From NCBI GenBank assembly GCA_903813345.2, contig CAIIXF020000010.1:20533181-20597180 (forward strand): DNA of 64,000 nucleotides, given 5' to 3'. A model generated the notes under the pieces. That model saw only the letters and a program-made list of their open reading frames with translations, was not told the origin of the DNA and did not search any database. The DNA comes from Owenia fusiformis (lineage: Eukaryota; Annelida; Polychaeta; Sabellida; Oweniidae). Position 1 is the stretch's first letter, and each line of letters begins with the position of its first letter. The translations under genes and the position numbers were made by a program. Shown piece after piece: positions 1 to 11,583 of this stretch.

Positions 1-1308
1 AAACTCTCTTGCAGTTTGACTTGTAATGAGTCGGCAAGTGAAATGGCGATAATAACTGACAACCGCTTTTTATATCGTTTGGTAACCATAAACAGTGAAT
101 TCAAATGCCCATTGGTTGATATATTCAAATCTTATATATTTTCAAAATCTTATTGGGTCTTGGCTTGGTAACCCGGTAACCATGAAACATTCAAATACGG
201 GTTCTTTGTAAACATTTGTATACACGCACTTAATAGAAATCTTAATCCAAAATAAATACCTAGATTTAAATGTTGGTATGCATTGATCTTTTGTTAAGAA
301 CTTACAATTCATATTGTGACTCACCTAAATAAAGCTGCTTAAATGTCTGAACGTGGAATTGATATGAATTGAGTTCATTTTTTGATAAAAATGAGATCAG
401 CTTCAGATTTCACAAAAAGAGGAAATCCAATCTTTCAAGTATCAACGTATTGTATGTGTTTCACATTGAAGTAGAACGAAATGTTTAATTCAAAATCCTA
501 TATTAAACTTCAAAATTCAAATACATTCAACGTGCATGTGAACTTTGTGAAAAACTAAAAAGCACTCATTTCCTTAATCTGTCAGTGCATATAAAATGAT
601 GACTCGGGAAATAGAGAGCAACATTTCCCAAAATGTGATTGAATTTCATCATAAATACATACAATGTATCCTGCAATGCATACGTGTAATGTCATTCATT
701 GCAATTGTATTCCCCACCAACAGCAGGTCCAACCCTCTGATTCATCTTGAATTTCACTACACATGTACATTACATACACATGGGGGGGGGGATGGCAAGC
801 AACATGTACTATTTTCAATCAATGGGTCTTTTACTATTCTAAATATATTCTCAAAAATGGTTTACGATATTCTTATCTCGAATGGTGAAGTTATTCAAAT
901 TAGTTATTAACTAACTTAGAGATACGATGTATAAATGTACGTTCTGGGGGAGAATTGCAAGCAGCATCAACTATTTTCAGCCAAATACCATCACGATAAC
1001 TGTATCCATTTGTCTATCTTTCCCATCGCCTCGACAGAATGAACAAATTGAATATGTCTTTTACCATTCCAATTATAAATTCTCAAAAGTCTCTATGAAG
1101 TTATTCAAGCTAGTTGAGATGGCTGTAGAAATGTTTATTCCATAAACTGGGAGTAAAACTGATATCCAAAAAATCCCTTATCAGATCCCGTATCAGAACT
1201 ATCAGAAAATTTCACGAGACTTCATATTAAGTTATTATGTGATATTATGATCATAAAAATACATGTATCAGAAAAATATCATGGAATGAATAGGTTATTG
1301 ATGGTCGT
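1..1308. other. Intergenic, nothing recognised
   Basis: AT-rich sequence with only short chance reading frames. No splice-flanked coding segment, RNA gene or clear repeat was seen. Confidence 0.5.
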
Positions 1309-1462
1309 GATGGAATATGAATTTTTTCCTCGAGAAAATATGATATTGGCCTCGGAAAATATCATATTGGGACTCGGGCTGTCGCCCTCGGTCAATATGA
1401 TATTCTTAATATTTTCCTTGGTCAAATCATATTTTCCCTCGAAATGAAATCCATATTCCATC
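1309..1462. repeat. Small foldback repeat (about 154 bp)
   Basis: The outer segments are imperfect reverse complements: the left starts GATGGAATATGAATTT and the right ends AAATCCATATTCCATC. Inside, AAAATATGATATTG and its complement recur around a short CTCGG-rich centre. It can fold into one long hairpin and looks like a MITE or foldback remnant. No target duplication was defined. Confidence 0.6.
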
Positions 1463-2150
1463 CCTCCCATTAAACAACCTCTATATATCCCATGATACTA
1501 CTACTACTTTCCGGTGGATAACACACGAGATTATTTTTGATATTGAAATAATGGTATTGTCCCGCCAAATCTCGCTTACAAAAATCGTATTTATCTCCTT
1601 CTCCCGCTCGAGAAAATGGTATGTACTTTTGCCAAACAACGGCTTCCTATTTCGTTCAGTTGGGTCGGTATTTATAGGATATCCTGGAATAGACTTTTAT
1701 CTACGAGGTGATATTGATGATATTCTGAAAAAATCAGGAAGTTCTTATTATCCTACACTTACTATAATTACACTAAATGTAGAAGATCATAGAAAATTTA
1801 AAAATGTAAAATTGTTCAGTTTGGCAGAAAATCAACGGGAGTATATCATCACGATATCCTCCGCGTATTGGTTTTCCGGAGTATATTCCGGCGATATATC
1901 CTCCGGTTTTTCATTTTGCCAATAGAAATACGTGTACATTTGTTTTTTAATGTTATTATACATTTAGTATAGGATAAAGCGTAATATAGCCTAATGATGT
2001 TTCTTATGAGAAACAATATTTTCCAAAAGAAGTAGAAAATAGATTTTTAAACCTAAAAAGTATGAAGCTATGAAAGTCTATTAAACATAGGCGAATTGTA
2101 GTTTCAGCATCTTGAAAAAGTGGACTGTTTTCCTTTAACTTCCACATAAA
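1463..2150. other. Intergenic, no supported gene
   Basis: Holds a 124-codon open frame (1551-1925, plus) whose translation resembles no family I know and has no splice or promoter support. I treat it as chance. Nothing else was recognised. Confidence 0.4.
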
Positions 2151-2640
2151 TCACTGGTGATCCACTCGATTACGCAGGTACAATTTTTTCCCTTTTCCTT
2201 ATTTCACACGTTGTAGGCAGAATTCCCACGACATTTTTAACACAAACGTGTATTGCTATCATATGTTTAAGAAAATGTACATATTTGCAAACAAATAGTT
2301 CAAAAGACAACAGAATCGTCGAATTAATTCTTCACTTAAGTTACATAAACGGTTTTCGAAAAACTGTTAAGATCTGCACTTTTAACCCAAACCGTTTATG
2401 TAACTTAAGTGAGGGATTAAATCGACGATTCTGTTGTCTTCTGAGCTATTTTTCATAAACATGTGCATTTTCTAAAACATATGATGCTGATACACGTTTG
2501 TGAGAAAAATGTCGTGGGGATTCTGCCTACAACAAGTGAAATAAGGAAAAAAGAAAAATCGTACCTTCGACGTTCCGACATTTTGTTACCAAAACGAACC
2601 GTTTCGGTAACCAGCGTAATCGAGCGGATCACCAGTGTAA
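2151..2640. repeat. Foldback (long inverted repeat) element, about 490 bp
   Basis: The left arm (about 2151-2368) and right arm (about 2384-2640) are reverse complements over about 220 bp, separated by a loop of roughly 15 bp. Shared landmarks are CACTGGTGATCC at the tips and ACTTAAGTTACATAAACGG next to the loop. The right arm carries about 46 bp absent from the left arm (around 2570-2620), so the arms have diverged by an indel. This is a non-autonomous foldback or MITE; no transposase is encoded. Confidence 0.8.
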
Positions 2641-2927
2641 ATGCAATGGTCAGGTTCATTTTTGGGTAATAGGTGTACATTATAGTCAATGCATGACATG
2701 ATTCCTAGGACATGATTATGGCAAAGTGTGAAATGTCAATCTCCTTCAATTTTTCCTTGGTGACTATTTTAGGACATGCTCCATATGTGCACCCTGGTAG
2801 GTATGAAGACAAACTTAGATTCTGCGCTCAAAATTGTTTATCACTCTGATACGATCTTATTTTATCTTTAATTGCTAATTTCATCTCCTTCGTGGTAACA
2901 GGATTGTTTGTACATAGACATCATCCG

Positions 2928-3202
2928 TTAGTAGGCCCCAAAGATAAAAAGGGTTTCAGGGTTTAAGCCAGGACTGTGAGGGGCCCATATATTGGAACAC
3001 CGCCTACTGATCAATCGCCTGGGATCAATCGAACGCCAAACCTCAATTGCACGGTGTAGTCCCATCTTGCTTGAACCACTGTCAATTCGTGTCTGAGAAG
3101 GTTCTCTCATCCGTCAAAAGAGGCTGCCCAGAATTGTTGCATCACTTCTAGGTATTGTTCAATGTTCACTGTTATAGCTCCTCTTGTGTCATCGTCAAAG
3201 AA
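2928..3202 (-). pseudogene. Decayed mariner/IS630-type transposase fragment
   Basis: Reading the minus strand from 3202 gives FFDDDTRGAITVNIEQYLEV followed by MQQFW, which matches the region before the second catalytic aspartate in invertebrate mariner/IS630 (DDE_3) transposases. After an in-frame stop and frame changes, a second piece reads as a worn form of the conserved RLISR...W.P.SPDLNP...FFLWG block (here RLISRR, then WAPHSPGLNPE). Stops and frameshifts interrupt it, so it is a fossil. Family assignment comes from these motifs only. Confidence 0.65.
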
Positions 3203-4168
3203 TCAAGGCCCGATTATACAATTACTATACGCCCAACCATCGACAATGTACAGTGACAAAATAAACAGGTGTAAGCCTACAGCTTAGTTGTACGTCGTCG
3301 TGTATCACGCAAATGAAGCAAATGCGTTGATGTAGGTTTAAAAAATTATTTGAGGAATTTCTATATGATCGAAGTAGTTCTTGTATAATCTCATGTGCAT
3401 CCTCTTGGCAAGACTTTTTAACTGTCTTCCTCTGTCAATTCCACCCACACAACTGACCGATTGGGAAATGTTGGTTATATTTAGATTTTCATTAATATTA
3501 ATCATTTTTTCCTCTAGCGTCTAAGGGTGTCGATTACGACTTTTTATAAGAACATGCTTCTATAAACGACACAATTTAGGACCCAGATGTAATAAATATT
3601 CACGTTTTGGCTATATCAGAAGTGTACGTTGTCAGACTCGAGTGTGCGTAAGCAAATATTTTGCATATAAGAGAATAGAGGTCCAAATGGACCTTGGGTT
3701 AGGCTAAGCATGGGCTTCCACTCTATTGAAAGCCCATGGGCTAATTAAGAGGCAAAAATCATTGTCATGACTCGGAAAATGGAGCCATCCACTACGTTGT
3801 CATTAGAGCTCGTACCAAATATGTTACTGATACTCTTCAGATCTTCAGTGTATATTTCCCTCCTACACTAAAAAGGATAGGAAGATTTGTAAATAGTTCA
3901 CCGTGCTGGTGTGAAAGAAATTATGGTCCCCCAGGGATTATGGTCCCCCCCTTTTAAAGGCCCTTACTGGCCCTGATTGTGTATAAGATAATAGGGAAAG
4001 AGCACAAAGAGGTCAACATAGAACTATGGTATAAAATGATGTCTTAGTTCAAGTTCAACCTTCTACCCTTTTACAACGGCATTTGACTCTGTAGGACGCC
4101 ACTCATAAAATCCCGGGGAAATAATGTAGACTAAGGTGTTGTCGTGCAGAGTATTCCTTTACTGGAAG

Positions 4169-4176
4169 TGACGTCA
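4169..4176 (+). promoter_or_regulatory. CRE-like site upstream of UQCR11
   Basis: A perfect TGACGTCA palindrome lies 57 bp before the UQCR11 start codon, where a proximal promoter would be. CREB/ATF factors bind this motif in animals. Its use here is inferred. Confidence 0.45.
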
Positions 4177-4232
4177 CGAATCGCCATTGCCAAAGTTGAA
4201 AGCAGAGAAGAATTTAAGTCATTTCTTCTGCA

Positions 4233-5994
4233 ATGTCCGGTGTATTGAAATCATTACCGGTTCTTAAGAACCTAGGACCAAAGCAGATTGAACAGGCCAA
4301 AAATTGGTGAGTCCTTCCGGTTCAGTAGTCCATATATGAGCCTTGAATCAATGCATTTTTGAAATGAAATTTCCCGAAATTTCGAAATCAACTTCGTTCA
4401 TTGTCAAGGTCATCATTGTATCGTTACTTTTTAGAGCATTCAACAAATGCATTTCAGCCAGGGCATAACTAAGCTTATTTCGACACCATTGATAGTTTCA
4501 TTCTTGATAAGGGATATCTGTCTAATTTCAATCAGGTGCGTAATCTAGATGTATCAACCACCCTTCAGTTCGCTCGTTCAATTACAAATGCTTTTGACGG
4601 TCTATCAGCGTCAGGACTACCCATAAAAGTGGGAGAAACCCCAGGGTTCAAAGATGGCATATGTCTATAATGTAATTCTGTATTGAGATGACCCACCGTC
4701 ATGTCCTGATTGGTCCAAAAATGGCGGATTCAAAATTTTCTGATAATGTTTCGAATAATATTATGTTGATTTCTGGCTGGTTAACCAATATCATAGCTTG
4801 TTATTTCACATCAAGTTAAGAAAGATGTAAGGAACATGCTTGTTACATCAATAAACATCACAACAGGATGTTATATTCAAAAACTAACTGGTGAGAATTT
4901 GCGCAAGCCAAGGTGGTACGCAAGTGATGTAATACGTCTGCCATCACTAAAGCTCTGGAGGTTTCCTTCATCTTGCTACCCATTGAATATTGACCAACGG
5001 AAGTGAAAACATGTTTAAACAGACAAAATAAGAATAATGGTCCACCCACCTGGTTGATATATGACCCAGACTGCCTGCTACCTTAGCATCAGAATGTATA
5101 CAAGTGTTAAACATTCAAAATCAAACTAACTGGTGTACTCATATGAACAGAGATATGGGATTTCAATCAAAACAAAATGAAACATTAAATTAATATTAAT
5201 GGCAGGCTAGATTTTAGAGATTATAATGTGTTTCAGTGGTTCACTGGAAGACTGAATACAGTATTACAGGATAATTTCAACACCATGTTCATTCAGTTCT
5301 AATTTCTGATTCAGAGGGAACTCAGGCATTTGTTTAGAAGATTGGACAGAGTCCTCATTACATGTAGTTCCCTTTCTCCTTTATAAACATGATAAGAAAA
5401 CCATGAAAGTTGTGCCCAATCTTTCACAAATTCCCGTGAGGAGAAGCCAACTTGTTGGATAGTGATTTCTCAAGTTTTTATTGTACTTTTCGAAAGTGAA
5501 CGTTGTTGTAGTCTCATTTATTTTTTTGCCAGAATGGAACATGATGGAAACAAGTGTCAAATGTTCTGCTGCATCACATAACACTCCTTCATTCAAAGGT
5601 GTTCATTAAATTATCAGGACATAATGTTCATCAAAGGTTGTTACTCTCTTCCAAGGCATTTGTGAACTGTCTCTCTGAAAGGGTATTCACGAATCACACA
5701 ACACAATGTCTCTCTGCTAGGGCATTTGCGAGCTTTTTCTCTGAAAGAGCATTCATAAAATGTCTCTCTCAGTTTGTTATGACATTTATGAAACATTTCT
5801 CCAAGGACATTCATGATTCCCCTAGAGTATCATGATAATACAATGCTTAAGTGTGAACATTTTATTTCAGGGTGCCTACACTTGGTGTGCTCAGTGCAAT
5901 AGGGGGAATGGCCTTAGTGTGGATTACAGACTGGAAAATGATCACTGACAAGATACCTTACTATAAGGGAAAATATCAAGATGATGAATCATAA
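4233..5994 (+). CDS. UQCR11: Cytochrome b-c1 complex subunit 10 (6.4 kDa subunit), two exons
   Basis: The spliced product is 65 residues, the smallest subunit of mitochondrial complex III, which passes electrons from ubiquinol to cytochrome c at the inner membrane. Exon 1 is 4233-4306 (donor GTGAGT) and exon 2 is 5871-5994 (acceptor TTATTTCAG). The 1,564-bp intron splits the Trp25 codon after two bases. Family hallmarks are KNWVPT (residues 23-28), a hydrophobic Gly/Ala-rich span at about 29-43 that is the single membrane helix, then VWITDW (41-46) and IPYYKGKY (53-60). These match the vertebrate pattern KNWVPT, LVWATDW and PYINGKF. The N-terminus is basic, as expected for an imported protein. 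The start is the only ATG that opens this short frame. A CRE-like site lies just upstream. Length is slightly above the 56 residues of the human protein. Confidence 0.92.
4307..5870 (+). other. UQCR11 intron
   Basis: Phase-2 intron with consensus ends. Its last third (about 5560-5830) contains degenerate repeats of a roughly 55-bp motif built on CATTTGTGAACTGTCTCTCTG-like text. No coding segment was recognised. Confidence 0.6.
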
Positions 5995-6226
5995 CACAAC
6001 ACAAACTAGGCCATTTTCATTATTGTAAATAGTAAGTAAATATCGTTTTGTACTTGATAGCTGACTTGTAACATTTCACTCAGACAGCTACAACTTAGCA
6101 CACATATGTGACTTAAAGATTGACTTTGCAATTGTTTATCATGGAAATATTTGGCAAAAATATTTGTAACTAGAATTCCATTTGAGTAAAACCAACTTGA
6201 TAATCATTGAATTTTTGTTATTCATA

Positions 6227-6232
6227 AATAAA
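6227..6232 (+). terminator. Poly(A) signal of UQCR11
   Basis: AATAAA, 233 bp after the UQCR11 stop codon, is the nearest canonical cleavage signal. A second AATAAA at 8167-8172 would need splicing in the 3' UTR (donor GTAAGT at 6032, acceptor ending 7848), which is possible but unproven. Confidence 0.5.
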
Positions 6233-6476
6233 TGCATGACTCAACCCTAGGAGGTATATACTGCCTTGAGGAGTGCAGATTTTACACAAAAGTGACCAAT
6301 CGGACATAATTTCTACTGTACATATTTGATTTTTTTACAGACCCCCTTCAATTTTAATTAATATGTTATTTTTGAAAGAAATTTATGTCAAAATGTCCAT
6401 CAAGCTTCAATCTTGCCTCCTAAAATCAACATGGCAACATCATCATTCAGTCAAAAGAGTTAGCATTAATTTTAAT

Positions 6477-7760
6477 CACGGGGTACAATCGAATAATTTT
6501 GGCAACGTACCGGAGAACGACATTTTACTAAGAAATGGCAATAATTTAGCCCAATATATTTTTAACTAGAGTTCTACTTTGATTTTGACAAAAGTAAGTA
6601 TTCCATGCAATAACTATTTCATTCATGAGTTTGTAGGTATTCTGTTGGAACCAAGTTCTGATCAAGTACGAAGTTATTGAAATCGGCGCAGTCGGACTTT
6701 ACTCCGAAAGATGGTTTTTCGATTATAACTTTTTACAACATTTAAGTATAGACTTTTGAAAAAAGTACAGAATAGTCCTTATACTATTGAATAATTCTGT
6801 TATTTCTGATTCACACGACTCTGATTTGTTTAATTAAAAAAAAAGTTTTAAAAATACTACTTAGGAACGTAACCGGAGCTGGGAACGTAACCGGAGCAGA
6901 TCAGTTGAATTATATAATTTAAAAAAATAAAATATATGATTTAATATTATTTACCAACACATATGAATGTTAAAATGAGCATTTATTACCCTTCACTTAC
7001 AGGAAAATCATTGCATGGCAATTAGTATAAATTAGAAATTAAGTGGGTTCTTATAGTTCGCTGAACAAATACAATGGGTGAAATCAAATGGAATTATTTG
7101 CTTACTACATTTAATCACTTCATTCTCCATACAATGATTGTTCTATGTTAGAGCCTTTCTAAGGTAAGTGCACTTATGCATGGTAAATACCAAATTTAAT
7201 TTTTCACAATGGATAAATTTTTTTCTTTAAATAAAATGTAATAAATACGCATTCGAACAATCCCGTATGTTTTTAAATTAGTATATGTGCTTTAAATCAT
7301 ATATTTTAATTTTTTTGATTAAATAATTCAACTGATCTGCTCCGGTTACGTTCCCAGCTCCAGTTAAGTTCCTAAGTAATATTTTTAAAACTTTTTTTTT
7401 AATTAAACAAATCAGAGTCGTGTGAATCAGAAATAACAGAATTATTCAAAAGTATAAGGACTATTCTGTACTTTTTTCAAAAGTCTATACTTAAATGTTG
7501 TGAAAAGTTATAATCGAAAAACCATCTTTCGGAGTAAAGTCCGTCTGCGCCGATTTCAATAACTTCGTACTTGATCAGAACTGGGTTCCAATAGAATTCC
7601 TACAAACTCATGAATGAAATAGTTATTGCATGGAATACTTACTTTTGTCAAAATCAAAATAGAATTCTAGTTAAAAAATATATTGTGCTAAATTATTGCC
7701 ATTTCTTAGTAAAATGTCGTTCTCCGGTACGTTGCCAAAATTATTCGATGGTACCCCGTG
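6477..7760. mobile_element. 1.28-kb foldback transposon with about 470-bp inverted arms
   Basis: The left arm (6477-about 6945) and right arm (about 7291-7760) are reverse complements along their length, with a central non-repeated loop of about 345 bp. The tips read CACGGGGTAC and GTACCCCGTG. Both are flanked by TTAAT (before 6477 and at 7761-7765), a 5-bp target duplication. The left arm contains a direct doublet of GGAACGTAACCGGAGC-like text near 6865-6900. There is no open frame of useful size, so it is non-autonomous. A CAC tip plus a 5-bp duplication recalls Transib elements, but that link is a guess. Confidence 0.85.
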
Positions 7761-9808
7761 TTAATGGCTCTCAAAATTATTAGTTCATTCATAGGATTTC
7801 ACTTTTTATATGTTGGCTAATCTTCAATTCTCTCTTGTTTTTTCCAGGTGCAGCTGTGGGAATTTGAAATGCACCTGAGGCAACACAGCATAAATTAGGG
7901 GACATATCTTAATGAATTTGAGTGATCAAGCTAACACCACAATATCATCAGCATACAAACATCGATCAATCAATGAAAATAATAGCCACTATTTAACATG
8001 TGATGTCATAATCAGCATGTTTAATGATTTCTGAAGAGCAAGATATTTATTTACAGTTAGACTTTGCCAACTTCAGAACTTACAAAAGGGATGTTGTTTT
8101 ATAAATGTATGATTTCGATTGCTGCTTGCTTTGCCATTACAAGATTGTGATTCTGAGTCTTGTAGAAATAAATTGTTAAAACATTATATTTGAAGTTTAT
8201 TAATATTGTTGAAATATATATTAACATGGGACGTCATCATCAAATTTGGTCAATGTCTCAGAGCAGGTTATTTTTACAAGAAATTTCAAGATTTTCACAC
8301 CATTTACCTCAAAAGCTGCTGAATCGCAGACAAACCGATCCATAACATGCAATGACAATATGTCAAAAATGCTTCTGCACAAAGTCAGAACTATTATGAT
8401 CCAAAATGAGGTGCCAACGTCCTTTCCTCCAAACATTCCATATTCCCAGAATGGTCTTTATTTCCCAGCCATTGCCCCAGACACTTTATGTTATGTGTCA
8501 TATTAAATTAGAAAAACATGTGTCAAAGATTCCCCAGAAATTATGTAAAGAAAGATTAGCAAAGCAAATGATGTCATTTCCCAAATAGACGGGGATTCCC
8601 AGAAATAAATAAAGTGGGGTTTGCAGAGAGGAATATAAAACACACTGAATTGAACTGCTTGGAGAATGGAATTCCGTGTACCAAACAAAGATAGGATATT
8701 TGTATTGTCACTATGGATGGATCTCCAAACTAGGCATGACTTCATGATGATTGGCTCCCCGGGACAGAATATGTCAGAATGTTGTTATTTTTTTCTGACA
8801 TATACGTATAACTGACTATAAATTCATAATCAAGAGTCCAAAAGATTCAAACCAATATAAGACCAAAACTCAAGTCATCGAGTCTTCAATTAAAACACAG
8901 AAATTCACTATTCAAGTTTTTATTCATCATATTTATTTTTATCATATATACTCTCTGAACAACATGCTTAATGAGATCATGTTTATGAGCAGTTTGGCAT
9001 ATTAATGTAATAGTTGATTCATTGGAGCCCAAAATTCCTACACAAGGTATTAGTAAGAAACTCATTACAGACAGTACTTGTCAGCTTGTATAGTATATGT
9101 TTGAAGCCTTTTAAGTGGGAAAATGATGGTACTGTTACAACTACAATAATACAAGTGAGATACACAAAATTGCTGAGTTAGTGCCTGAGTTAGGTTACCA
9201 TTTGAAATCGAAGTCTATATACCAAGTTTAAATTCAAACAAAAAATCTCGTACAATAAGATAATTCAGACACCAATCTATTTTTAAATTAATAATGAAGA
9301 AATACTTTCAAACGCTGTTTCTCTATTCTATTAATATTGTGATTAGAACATTTCCAAAGCATGCTAAGTGTGTCTAGAAGTCTTAATTTCCATTCTATTA
9401 ATAATTAAAAAATAAAATAATTAAAAGTTCGATATAAGTTATTTTTATTCCACAAGAAGCCAAGATTTCTATAAACATGTCTTTTATGTATTACTCTCAA
9501 GAAAAATCCATCAAAAGGATTTTGATTATTGTTTTTGAGGATCAAATAATCTTCACTGGACTCACAGAACTCAGTGTGAACTTGAACTCAGGCATAAGCT
9601 GAAAGCATACAATGAGGTCAAGAACAGCTTAGAGATAGTTTCATATTGTAGCTATGCAGAGATGAGTTAGCTTGCGTGCGAATACAGGCATATGGCACAT
9701 CTTGTAGATGAATTACAAAAATGTCTCAAGTGTACAAAAACTCTTAATTAGCAGTAGCACATTCTTCATTTCATTCTATATAATTCATTGTTTAAAACAT
9801 TACAGTCT
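7761..9808. other. Intergenic, possible distal UQCR11 3' UTR
   Basis: A good acceptor (TTTTTTCCAG ending at 7848) followed about 320 bp later by AATAAA (8167-8172) could be a terminal non-coding exon. No coding frame is supported. The rest is AT-rich with nothing recognised. Confidence 0.3.
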
Positions 9809-10020
9809 GAAACCAACCTCCGAACACAGGGTTTCAAAATCCAGAATATATTCTTTTTACCCCCTGTGATAAGCAGTTAGCATTTCCCCGATTAAGAACT
9901 GGCAATCTGATTGGCTGTCGCAACAATGCGACAGAAATCATGTATACGTCATTGCGCATAATAAGATCACGTGATTCAGTTTAATCGGGCGCTTCCAAAT
10001 TGGTTATAGCAGGGGGAAGA
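9809..10020 (+). repeat. Interspersed repeat, copy 1
   Basis: About 210 bp that recurs at 48438-48641 in the same orientation. Shared text includes CAATCTGATTGGCTGTCGCAA and AGTTTAATCGGGCGCTTCC. Short inverted tips CCCCGATTAA and TTAATCGGG sit inside, so it may be a small palindromic MITE within a larger repeat. Confidence 0.7.
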
Positions 10021-11583
10021 AGGAGGTAAGGATTCTGGACACCTGCTCAGGAGGATGTCTGAAACATGATCATTAACATTGGAAAAAGTGCAACATAAAA
10101 ATACAGTAAAACACTGTTTTATTATAAATCATGAGATCATTCCATAAGCAAATATCCACATGTCCTATCCATTTAAGTCCTATATTAAGTATAATATAAA
10201 TTGTATATGATTAAAAGCTTATACAACAACACAAACAACAATATCTTGTCCCCTGAATCCAAGGAATCAAATTACATCCTCCCAAATAATGTTAAAATAA
10301 ATTGGAGTTGCTACAATTTTTTAAAGAAAAACAACAATAGTGAATAATAAAAATAGGAATGGATTAAACATCCACAAAATAACAGTTGTGGGAGCTGTCA
10401 TGCATGGTTTGAGCACAGCAAATATTCATACAAAACCAAGTGAAATGCTATTTGAGAAGCTACAGTAACAGTCTACTCCAGTCCTGATTATTAAAACATG
10501 CAATGGGCATTTTGGGTACCACTTTTTCTGACGGGAAATTATGTCATTTTAAACAAATTAGATCTAATTTGCTCCTTTTCTTCTAAGCAATTAGCACTGT
10601 GAAGGTGGCAAACAACACATTGTGTGTGGGATTTTAATACTTGACCTAATGGTGGTTTAATTTGTGATCAACCTTTTTACTTTTTTTAAATAATACATTA
10701 CACTGTCAGGTGACTTAAGTTCCTGTCAGAAGTGTTACATTTTCAAATCACATTTTCAACCAAAACTTTTTTACATACACATAATAGTTCTTTAGTAAAT
10801 AATTATAGGCCACAATAACAAGACAGCGATAGGTCATATACAGCTTTGCATTGGATAACAGATAGCATTTTGGTTATAAACTTTCTACATAATGTTACAA
10901 TGTGAACAATAAATAAATTATTTATTTACATCCTATGTGGCTTTCAAAGGTACCATATAATACCAAAAATATCTATGTACATTTTCTATATACTGAGTCT
11001 TCCCTATGGCACTTTAGATCCTGGATAGACATTAAGACATGCGATACACAGAGTGTTCAAGGTCCCTTTACAATAACAATACAAAATCTGTGAAGTATAA
11101 AGAGACTTTATGGACACCATGTATATAATGACCACTTCAATACACCTGTGGATTTCTCTTTAAAAGCTGCTTATGTTAAATACCTAACAACGTTTCAGGT
11201 ATACACTTTAGAATTCACATTCCAAAGTGTTTCACTCCTAGATAAATCTAAAATATTTGAATTGATGAGCATTCAAGTTCAGACACTCACACACCATTCT
11301 ATGAGTGTCCTGTTTGGCCTTTGGGTGATGCAAGGCAATGGCTTATGAAAGCATGTGGCTCACATGCATCAGTAGTCTAATGCCACTTATATATGGCCCA
11401 ATACTCTCCTATTTGTTGGCTAATTAAAGCCACTTATATGCAGCCCAATTCTCTCCTATTTGTTGGTTATTCAGAGTTTCTTGGATAAGGCCAAAGCTAC
11501 TTATATGTGGCCGAATGATATCCCCCGTGTCTGTTGATTAAAGGCTCTGGTTTATGGTCTAGTCGGTCCTATGTATCACATGG
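10021..11583 (-). other. Downstream region or 3' UTR of the BAX-like gene
   Basis: AT-rich, with no coding signal. Minus-strand poly(A) signals (TTTATT on the plus strand) occur near 10917-10926, about 660 bp beyond the stop codon, so part of this may be 3' UTR. Around 11380-11600 a motif like AAAGCCACTTATATGNGGCC recurs about four times. Confidence 0.35.

Noticed and set aside
1551-1925. 124-codon plus-strand frame
   Set aside because: No recognisable family, biased AT-driven composition and no splice or promoter support.
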